From Elymus sibiricus (Eukaryota > Streptophyta > Magnoliopsida > Poales > Poaceae), in contig CM077676.1 in the NCBI GenBank assembly GCA_039707655.1, positions 434,349,379 to 434,413,378 on the forward strand: DNA of 64,000 nucleotides, written 5' to 3'. This document shows positions 10,219-19,921 of this stretch, one piece after another. The first letter of the stretch is position 1. Every line of letters begins with the position of its first letter. Below the pieces are notes generated by a model. That model was not told where the DNA came from and made no database searches. It was given only the letters and a program-made list of their open reading frames with translations. A program made the translations under genes and the position numbers.

Positions 10219-12201
10219 GTCTGAGCCGTTGGATCTGGCCTCTGTAAGATTCGCGCAAACGCAGGCTCGCGACTCGTTTGTCTCGCGCGCGGCCCGTTCC
10301 ACGTCGTTGTTAGTTGGGGCCGGGCCGTGTTTGTTTTTTTTCTCTCAGATTTTTGGGCTGGGGCCTCTGTTTTGTCTGCCGTCGCCTCGCATTCCTCTGC
10401 AGAGAGCGGCGCCCATCGAGTTTCCCCCTCGCATTCATTCGCCCGTTCCCCATTCCTCTCCAGGCAGAGCTTCTAGCAGGCGACGGCGATTTTGGAGAGG
10501 GAGAAGGCAAGAGGGGGTAGAGCGCCGGTGAATTAAGTTTCTCTTCTTGATTCTTGTAGTTTCTGTTCGATTTTAGTACCATTCCCCTCTGCTTGTGTTG
10601 TATGTACCGCATGTTCTAGGGTTTGTCTCCGATCCCATCTAGATTTTCATCTGCTTGTTAATGGGGATCCTTCTGCCCCCCCCCCCCCCCCCCCCCCCCA
10701 AGATTAGTGTATCTTCTCATCTATGATTTCTGTTTTTTGTTTCTTTGAATCCACGCAGATGTGAGGGAGGGGAGATTTTATCAGTGGTTTTGGATCCACG
10801 CAGATGTGAGGGAGGGGGATTTTATCAGTGGATTTGAACTATCAGTGGTAGTTTTGTGTGTGTTCAGTGGATTGGTAGGGGGGTAGTTTATCTGGTAGTT
10901 CATGTTCTTGTCATGTTTTGCTATATTCAGTAGAAGTAGGTGTAGGTTCTCTGTGTTTGCAGTAGCTGATTTGGTTTTGATTGTACGAATTGAGGTTTAA
11001 GTTGTTTTGTTGGTTGTACGAATTGAGGGTTAACCATTTTTCTTAGGAGGATTAGGTTTTGATTGCTATGTCTGATACTTTTCATTTTCAGGCCCTTTCA
11101 TTTTTTATCAATCAAGGCTCTCTGTTTTTTTAGATCCATGCATGTGGCATATGAATTTTTGGTTAGTTTTCATTTTGATTCTGCATCTATGTTAGTTTTC
11201 ATAGATGCATGCATTCCATTTTTTTTATTGTAATGCACATATATGCATTTCCATTTTTTTATTATTAATCATGCAAATCATGTACTTTTACTGTATAGTA
11301 TATGAACATCAGTTCTCAAAAAATGGGGATCCATCATAGGTGTGGGGAGCACTTTGTAAGGATGTGTTGTGTTCCAGATGAGTTCTCAGAACTGTACTAG
11401 TTGGATTTTTTTTCGACCATATACTGCTGTTCTTCTTGATACTGTTGTTTGTAGATTTGTTTTTTGTTTTTGCCTGGCTGCGCGCCCCTAGCTAGTAAGT
11501 AAATTTTGTGAGACTGGTGACACATTCAATTGGTAGTTTGTTTGCTTTTCTTGTGGTATTTTTTTTAAGCAGGGGGTGAACTAGTCATTTGATGGTTAAC
11601 TGTTTTTTTGTGTGTTCTGTCGTGATAGATTGTGTTCCATTTTTCCTAACAGAGCAAGTAGGACTTTTCTCTCATGTGGATGTTTATCTGTCATGGTATA
11701 TGTTTGTACTTTCCAAGGCCGTATACAACCTTTATACACGTTTTCTTTTTTCATGTATAGTATATGAACATCAGTTCTCAAAAAATGGGGATCCATCATA
11801 GGGGTGGGGAGCACTTGTAATGATGTGTTTGTGTTCCAGATGAGTTATCAGAACTGTACTAGTAGGGATTTTTTTGAACCATATACTGATGTTCATCTTT
11901 GATACTGTTTGTTGTAGATTTGATTTTTTTTAACTACCAGATGATGAGTCATTTTAAAATGGATGCAGAAACTGTACATGATATGTTCTATCATGCTTAT
12001 TTTATAGTTTTTCATGGATGCAGAAACTGTACATGATCAGTATTTTTTTGTAGCTTTTCATGGATGATGTGAGTCATGATATGTTTTTGTTGCAGGCCCA
12101 TGTCTTTTTCCATCATTTATCTTTTGTGTAATTGGTATTCTTTAGGAACTCACCTTCTCTTTATTTATTTTTATTTTTGTTTTTTCAGCTCCGAAACCAG
12201 G
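10219..12201 (+). other. MULE 5' region: GC-rich leader and long intron-like stretch
   Basis: 10219-10530 is GC-rich and exon-like, ending in a possible donor (GCCG|GTGAAT near 10530). Then come about 1.6 kb of T-rich, intron-like DNA with a 24-base poly-C tract at 10676-10699 and a local duplication: about 130 bp starting TATGAACATCAGTTCTCAAA near 11300 recurs near 11763. A likely acceptor (TTTTTCAG near 12188) opens the B3-like gene. The layout suggests a captured promoter, untranslated exon and first intron. Confidence 0.45.
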
Positions 12202-12950
12202 ATGTTGTGCCCAGTTTGCTTCGCTCATTGTGGGATGAACAACGGCAGGAGCTTTGGCATGTATTTTCGGGATGTCAATGAAAGCTTTGCGGTAATGTCT
12301 GCTGCCACATTTTTTTGCTTTTTTTCATGTGCTCAGTGTGTTCTGTAATCCGTTTCATTTAGTTGTTTATTTACACAAGTTCATATCAATTTTTTCTTCA
12401 GCTACGGCCATGCTCTGCGACAGAGCAGTTCCCCAAGCACTTCGCTGGTGGTTTTCTGAACTTCCGAGCTCATGGCCGCCGATACGTTGTAAATGTGTAC
12501 ACGGGGTACAACAACACCAAACGTATCAGCGGCAAGGACTTGAGGAAGTTCTTGAAGGACTTTAATCTGAGCCATGGGCAGCTTGTTGTGTTTGTCATGA
12601 CTGGGCGTATTGCAAACGCGTATGTCTGCTCATTCGGGGCTGGTTTGTTTGTCGGAGGTGGAGCTAGCTGAAGCAGTACAGCCTGAGGAAGAGCAAGGAG
12701 GCGCTGCTCAGGTTGCCCCAAATAATCCTGATGAAGAGCAAGGACAGCAAGGTGATGCTGGACAGGTGGATGATGAGGGGAACAACGGCCAGAACGTGGG
12801 AGAAGCCCCTCCAGGCATCATATACAGAAGGGATGTGAATTTGGTTGGGCAGGAGGCAGATCGGCTTGGCATGATCATCGCCATTGACGAGGGGCACATT
12901 GGTTCATGTTTTGTTCATCGGTTCACAAGCACCAATGTCAACAAGAAGTC
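12202..12950 (+). pseudogene. B3-domain-like gene fragment captured in the MULE
   Basis: Exon 1 12202-12291 (MLCPVCFAHCGMNN, then GRSFGMYFRDVNESFA) ends at a GTAATG donor; exon 2 starts at 12402 after TTTTTCTTCAG, in phase. Exon 2 reads EQFPKHFAGGFLNFRAHG, RRYVVNVYTGYNNTKRISG and KDLRKFLKDFNLSHGQLVVF. This follows the plant B3 DNA-binding fold: a PKxFA strand, then a 'W..F...L..G..lvF'-type ending. That frame stops at 12671. Another frame carries on with an acidic, Gln-rich linker and what may be the start of a second B3 domain (EADRLGMIIAIDEGHIGSCF, VHRFTSTNVNKK), so a frameshift lies near 12610-12650. The second domain is lost before the minisatellite. REM-type B3 proteins often have two such domains. 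The family call is moderate. Confidence 0.45.
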
Positions 12951-13104
12951 AGTGGTATATTTTTTTTCTAACCTTTTCTTGTACAGTAGTAGCAATAACC
13001 ATCTTTTTTTGGAATATAGATCTGTTTTTTTTAATTTGTGTAGACACCTTCACACTGTATATAACCATTTTCTTGTACAGTAGTAGTAATAACCATTTTC
13101 TTTC

Positions 13105-16100
13105 TGTAACCACCCCCAGTTGCAAGTAGACTCGTAGTTTGCATTCGCCCCAGTTGCAAGTCCACCATCGAGTCGCAACTCGGGACGTAGTTCTTTTTTG
13201 ACTTGTAAATGTGGTTCTTTTGCCTAGTTTGTAATTGCTCTAGTTGCAAAGTCCACCATCGACTCGCAACTCGGTACCCGCCCTAGTTGCAAGTCCACCA
13301 TCGACTCGCAACTCGGTACCCGCCCTAGTTGCAATCATTACATCGACTCGCAACTCAGATACCCGCCGTAGTTGCAAGTACACCATTGACACGCAACTCG
13401 GATACCCGCCCTAGTTGCAAATCCACCATCGACTTGTAACTCGAGGGCTTTTTTTTTGTTCTTTGTCTCATGCCACTTGCAAATCGACCCTTGGCTCGCA
13501 ACTAGCGGTTTTTTCCGTCGGCCAGTTGCAAGTCTACCATCGAGTCGCAACTTGGGGGACGTAGTTTTGTAATCGCCCCAGTTGCAAGTCCACTGTTAAC
13601 TTGCAACTTGGTAACTGCCCATGGTTGCAAGTCCACCATTGACTCGCAACTCGGTACCCGCCCTAGTTGCAAGTACACCATCGACTCGCAACTCGGATAC
13701 CCGCCCTAGTTGCAAATCCACCATCGACTCGCAACTCGGATACCCTCCCTAGTTACAAATCCACCCATCGACTTGTAACTTGAGGGCTTTTTTTTTGTTC
13801 TTTCTGTCATGCCACTTGCAAATCGACCCTTGGCTCGCACCTAGCGGGTTTTTTCGTCGGCCAGTTGCAAGTCTACTATCGAGTCGCAAGTTGGGGGACG
13901 TAGTTTTGTAATCGCCCCAGTTGCAAGTCCATCGTTGACTTGCAACTTGGTAACTGCCCCTAGTTGCAAGTCCACCATCGACACACAACTCGAGTTTTTT
14001 TTTATTTGTCTCATGTCACTTGCAAATCGACCCTTGGCTCGCAACTAGCAGTTTTTTCCGTCGGCCAGTTGCAAGTCTACCATCGAGTCGCAACTTGTGG
14101 ACGTAGTTTTGTAACCGCCCCAGTTTGCAGGTCCACCGTTGACTTGCAACTTGGTAACCGTCCCTAGTTGCCAGTCCACCATCGACTCATAACTCGAGGG
14201 CGTTTTTTTTTGTCTCATGCCACTTGCAAATCGACCCTCGACTCACAACTAGGGGGGTGGGGGTTTCCGTGTTCTTTTTGTAACCACCCCCCAGTTGCAA
14301 GTCTACCATCGACTCGCAACTCGGGAGGGGGGGGGGACCTGTAGTTTGCATTCGCCCAAGTTGCAAGTCCACCATCGAGTCGCAACTCGGGACGTAGTTT
14401 CTTTTTTGACTTGTAAATGTGGTTCTTTTGCCTAGTTTGTAATCGCCCTAGTTGCAAGTCCACCATCGACTCGCAACTCGGTACCCGCCCTAGTTGCAAG
14501 TCCACCATCGACTCGCAACTCGGTACCTGCCCTAGTTGCCAGTCCACCATCGACTCGCAACTTGGTACCCGCCCTACTTGCAAGTACACCATCGACTCGC
14601 AACTCGAGGGCTTTTTTTGTTCTTTTTGTCCCATGCCACTTGCAAATCGACCCTTGGCTCGCAACTAGCGGTTTTCTCCATCGGCGAGTTGCAAGTCTAC
14701 CATCGAGTCATAACTTGGGGACGTAGTTTTGTAATCGCCCCAGTTGCAAGTCCACCGTTGACTCGCAACTCGGTACCCGCCCCGAGTTGCAAGTCCACTA
14801 TCGACTCGCAACTCGAGGGCTGTTTTTTGTTCTTTTGTCTCATGCCACTTGCAAATCGACCCTCGACTCGCAACTAGAGGGGGGGTGGGGGTTTCCGTGT
14901 TCTTTTTGTAACCACCCCCAGTTGCAAGTCTACAATCGACTCGCAACTCGGGGGGGGGGGGGACCCGTAGTTTGCATTCACCCCAGTTGCAAGTCCACCA
15001 TCGACTCGCAACTCGGGACGTAGTACTTTTTTGACTTGTAAATGTGGTTCTTTTGCCTAGTTTGTAATCGCCCTACTTGCAAGTCCACCATCGACTCGCA
15101 ACTCGGTACCCGCCCTAGTTGCAAGTCCACCATCGACTCGCAACTCGAGGATTTTTGTTGTTCTTTTGTCTCATGCCATTTGCAAATCGACCCTTGGCTC
15201 GTAACTAGCCGTTTTTTCCGTCGGCCAGTTGCAAGTCTACCATCGACTCGCAACTTGGGGACGTAGTTTTGTAATCGCCACAGTTTGCAAGTCCACCGTT
15301 GACTTGGAACTTGGTAACTGCCCCTAGTTGCAAGTCCATCATCGACTCGCAACTCGGTACCCGCCCTAGTTGCAAGTACACCATCGACTCGCAACTCGGA
15401 TACCCGCCCTAGTTGCAACTCCACCATCGACTCGCAACTCGGATACCCTCCCTAGTTGCAAATCCACCATCGACTTGTAACTCGAGGGCTTTTTTTTGTT
15501 CTTTGTCTCATGCCACTTGCAAATCGACCCTTGGCTCGCACCTAGCGGTTTTTTCTGTCGGCCAGTTGCAAGTCTACTATCGAGTCGCAAGTTGGGGGAC
15601 GTAGTTTTGTAATCGCCCTAGTTTCAAGTCCATCGTTGACTTGCAACTTGGTAACTGCCCCTAGTTGCAAGTCCACCATCGACTCGCAACTCGAGGTTTT
15701 TTTTTGTTCTTTGTCTCATGCCACTTGCAAATCGACCCTTGGCTCGCAACTAGCGGTTTTTTCCGTCGGCCAGTTGCAAGTCTACCATCGAGTTGCAACT
15801 TGTGGATGTAGTTTTGTAATCGCCCCATTTTGCAGGTCCACCGATGACTTGCAACTTGGTAACCGCCCCTAGTTGCAAGTCCACCATCGACTCGCAACTC
15901 GAGGGCATTTTTTTTGTCTCATGCCACTTGCAAATCGACCCTCGACTCACAACTAGGGGAGTGGGGGTTTCCGTGTTTTTTTGTAACCACCCCCAGTTGC
16001 CAGTCTACCATCGACTCGCAACTCGGGGGGGGGGGGGACCCGTAGTTTGCATTCACCCCAGTTGCAAGTCCACCATCGAGTCGCAACTTGGGACGTAGTT

Positions 16101-18365
16101 TCTTTTTTGACTTGTAAATGTGGTTCTTTTGCCTAGTTTGTAATCGCCCTACTTGCAAGTCCACCATCGACTCGCAACTCGGTACCCGCCCTAGTTGCAA
16201 GTCCACCATCGACTCGCAACTCGGTACCTGCCCTAGTTGCAAGTCCACCATCGACTCACAACTCGGTACCCGCCCTAGTTGCAAGTACACCATCGACTCG
16301 CAACTCGAGGGATTTTTTTGTTCTTTTTGTCCCATGCCACTTGCAAATCGACCCTTGGCTCGCAACTAGAGGTTTTCTCCGTCGGCGAATTGCAAGTCTA
16401 CCATCGAGTCACAACTTGGGGACGTAGTTTTGTAATCGCCCCAGTTGCAAGGCCACCGTTGACTCGCAACTCGGTACCCGCCCCGAGTTGCAAGTCCACC
16501 ATCGACTCGCAACTCGAGGGCTGTTTTTTGTTCTTTTGTCTCATGCCACTTGCAAATCGACCCTCGACTCGCAACTAGAGGGGGGGGGGGGGTGGGGGTT
16601 TCCGTGTTCTTTTTGTAACCACCCCCAGTTCCAAGTCTACAATCGACTCGCAACTCGGGGGACGGGGGGCGTAGTTTGCATTCGCCCCAGTTGCAAGTCC
16701 ACCATCGACTCGCAACTCGGTACGTAGTACTTTTTTGACTTGTAAATGTGGTTCTTTTGCCTAGTTTGTAATCGCCCTACTTGCAAGTCCACCATCGACT
16801 CGCAACTTGGTACCCGCCGTAGTTGCAATTCCACCATCGACTCGCAACTCGGTACCCGCCCTAGTTGCAGGTCCACCATCGACTCGCAACTCGAGGTTTT
16901 TTTTGTTCTTTTGTCTCATGCCACTTGCAAATCGACCCTTGGCTCGCAACTAGCAGTTTTTTCCGTCGGCCAGGTGCAAGTCTACCATCGAGTCGCAACT
17001 TGGGGACGTAGTTTTGTATTCGCCACAGTTTGCAAGTCCACCGTTGACTTGCAACTTGGTAACCGCCCCTAGTTGCAAGTCCACCATCGATTCGCAACTC
17101 GAGGTCGGTTTTTTGTTTTTTTGGTCTCTTGCCACTTGCAAATCGACCCCCGACTCGCAACTAGGGGGGTGGGGGTTTCCGTGTTCTATTTGTAACCACC
17201 CCCAGTTGCAAGTCTACCATCGACTCGCAACTCGGGGGGGGGGGGGGCGTAGTTTGCATTCGCCCCAGTTGCAAGTCTACCATCGACTCGCAACTCGGGA
17301 CGTAGTTCTTTTTTGACTTGTATCTGTGGTTTCTTTTGCCTAGTTTGTAATCGCCCTACTTGCAAGTCCACCATCGACTCGCAACTCGGTACCCGCCCTA
17401 GTTGCTAGTACACCATCGACTCGCAACTCGGTACCTGCCCTAGTTGCAAGTCCACCATCGACTCCCAACTCGGTACTCGCCCTAGTTGCAAGTACACCAT
17501 CGACTCGCAACTCGGTACCCGCCCTAGTTGCAAGTACACCATCGACTCGCAACTCGAGGGCTTTTTTTGTTCTTTTGTCTCATGCCACTTGCAAATCGAC
17601 CCTCGGCTCGCAACTAGCGGTTTTTTCCTTCGGCCAGTTTCAAGTCTACCATCGAGTCGCAACTTGGGGACGTAGTTTTGTAATCGCCCCACTTGCAAGT
17701 CCACCGTTGACTCGCAACTCGGTACCCGCCCCAAGTTGAAAGTCCATCATCGACTTGCAACTCGATGGTTGTTTTTGTTCTTTTTGTCTCATGCCACTTG
17801 CAAATCGACCCTCGACTCGCAACTAGGTGGGGGTGGGGGTTTCTGTGTTCTTTTTTGTAACCACCCCCAATTGCAAGTCTACCATCTACTCGCAACTCGG
17901 AGGGGTGGGGGGACCCGTAGTTTGTATTCACCACAGTTGCAAGTCCACCATCAACTCGCAACTCGGGACATAGTTCTTTTTTTGACTTGTAACTGTTGTT
18001 CTTTTGCCTAGTTTGTAATCGCCCTGTAGTTTTATTTTCATGTCACTTGCAAGTCAACCCCTCGTCTCGAAACTTTTTGGTGTTTTGTGTAGGTGTGTAA
18101 TCGCCCCAGTTTGCAAGTCCACCGCCGACTCGCAATTATGCGCCAATAGTTCTTCGTTTCATGTCACTTTGCGAGTCAACCCTCGTCTCGCAACTTCAGG
18201 TGTTTTTTTGCGAAGCTATAACTACCCTAGTTGCAAGTGCACTTTTGACTCGCAATTTTGTGGCCAATTTGTGGTGCAATTCGACCGTTCACTTGCAAGT
18301 GTGGGCCCGTAGTTTTTCTTTTCCATGTCACTTTTTGCAAGTCATCCCCCTCGACTTTTTGCAAC
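13105..18365. repeat. 42-bp hairpin-forming minisatellite array (about 5 kb)
   Basis: The basic unit is 42 bp, measured between successive TCGGTACCCG positions (13271 and 13313). Each unit has arms AGTTGCAAGT and ACTCGCAACT around the loop CCACCATCG; the arms pair with one mismatch, so every unit can fold as a short hairpin. A second unit type carries ACTTGCAAATCGACCC, then GCAACTAG, and a TTTTTTCCGTCGGCC spacer. Composite blocks containing GTAAATGTGGTTCTTTTGCC recur near 13205, 14413, 15041, 16117, 16745, 17322 (GTATCTGTGG here) and 17990, giving a higher-order period of about 0.6 kb or twice that. The array decays after about 18060. No protein-coding role is supported. Confidence 0.9.
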
Positions 18366-18824
18366 TAGTTTTTTGTATATAGTCAGAACCATTTTTTTGG
18401 TATCTTTTTGAAGATAGACTTGCAAGCGGGCGCCAACCAATAACTCGAGAGCCCCGAGTTGCTAGTCATCAATGAACACAAAACTATGTTTTTATTTTTT
18501 TCCTTTTTGTTTTTTTTGTTGATTTTTCGTAGCTGCCCTAGTGTTTTCAGTGACCTATTTTTTTCAAATCACAGTTTTGAGTTCACAATTTTTTGCAAGG
18601 CAGACCCTCAAAATGCCTTTCCTTTTTGTAGGGGTACTCAACACAGGGTTCTGCACCGAACTGCCCGCTTTTCAACTTTCTGTAGGGGGCTTTCTGCAAG
18701 ATCTCCAAAACAACAACGGCTCTCCAATAATTATCCACACCGACAGATTTTTTTTTGTCTGCGCACTGTTTGAATCGGTGGAGGAGAGGAGGAGGAAGAG
18801 ACGGGGGCGACAAGCTCGAAGCCC
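18366..18824. other. Tail of the minisatellite and upstream region of the next exon
   Basis: T-rich sequence with one stray relic of the array near 18418-18470 (ACTTGCAAGCGGGC). From about 18770 it becomes purine-rich (GGAGGAGAGGAGGAGGAAGA) and runs into a good ATG context. No gene. Confidence 0.4.
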
Positions 18825-19076
18825 ATGGCGACCGAAATCGCCGGCGACGAGCCCCCCGCTGCGCACCTCTGCTCGGTGCACGAGGCACCCGCTGTGGGCA
18901 CGTCGGGCGAGCGCTGCGCGGTCGTCGAGGCCTGCGGCATCCACACCGCCGACGACCTCTGCGTCGCCGATAAGGCACCGTCGTTCGGCCCTGCCCGCGA
19001 GCTCTGCGCGGCCGACGGGATCCTCGGTGTCGGCACCGTCCCGGAGTTCTCCGCAGCTGATTCTCGGCAAGAGGCA
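18825..19076 (+). CDS. GC-rich first exon encoding four 15-residue repeats
   Basis: ATG at 18825 lies in a strong context (AAGCCCATGGCG). After MATEIAGDEPPAAHLCSVH come four tandem 15-residue units: EAPAVGTSGERCAVV, EACGIHTADDLCVAD, KAPSFGPARELCAAD and GILGVGTVPEFSAAD (18882-19061), sharing an 'AP..G....LCAAD' pattern. The exon ends at a GTGAGT donor (19077). The following exon is not visible; a hAT element begins 845 bp downstream. It lies inside the MULE and could be a second captured gene or a coding exon of the element. I do not recognise the protein. Confidence 0.4.
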
Positions 19077-19921
19077 GTGAGTAGCTCACTTTTCCCCTCT
19101 TCTCCTGCCTGATTTTTGTTGGTGCGACATGCTCAAAATTACTGCCGCACAGCTCGAATTTTCGTGCTCTGGGTGTGCACAAGTAGGTATGTACGTTATT
19201 TTGAGCCACTGTGGCCCTGGATTGTTTGTGAGGGCAGCGACCCCCGTGCCTGTGCTGCCCTAGGTTTTGCGCTAGCCAGAATTTTGTATTTTGAGTGCTG
19301 TGATTCGTTAGGATTTGTTGTTGCATAGGGGGTACAAGAGTTGAGGATGCACAATGAACTCACAGCAAAAAAGGCATGTCGTGCTAGTTGTTTTTCATTT
19401 TTGTTCAGTGCATATGTTGAGAGAGCATGCATCATGTTTTCAGTTTTCTATTTTTGTTCAGAGAGCATGCATCATGTTCAGAGAGTTTGAGTTATGAGTC
19501 AATGTTCAGAGAGTATGCATGTTGTTCATAGAGTTTGACTCATTATCTTCAGTAATTGTTCACAGAGCTTGCATCATGTTCAGAGAGTTTGACTCATTAT
19601 ATTCAGTAATTTCAGATCTTCGTCACATTTTTTACTGCTAGTCTTGAATTCTGTATCATTGTTCAGAGAGTAGACTCGTCAATCAATGTTCAAAGAGGAT
19701 GCATTCATCTTCAGAGTTTGACTAATCAGTCATTGTTCATTTTTGTTCATTCATAAACCCTGTCTGGGTTTTTGCACTTTTCCCTGAGCCATCTAAGCTT
19801 CTTTTTTGCAATTGTTTTTTTTTTCTACTAACAAGGCCCAGGTCTGCGTGCACATGTGGCCTTTTTCGTGTAAAAAAACAAACAAACAAAAAAGCCCAAC
19901 AAAAACAAGGTCAGGTGGCGG
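19077..19921. repeat. Intron-like DNA with TTCAGAGAG repeats
   Basis: Within 19405-19745 the motif GTTCAGAGAG, often followed by GCATGCATCATG or TTTGACTCATTAT, recurs about ten times at 25-60 bp spacing in a degenerate array. The rest is plain T-rich DNA. No gene. Confidence 0.5.

Noticed and set aside
13105..18060. CRISPR-like regular array
   Set aside because: Units are contiguous repeats without unique spacers, no cas genes are present, and the setting is a plant nuclear transposon.
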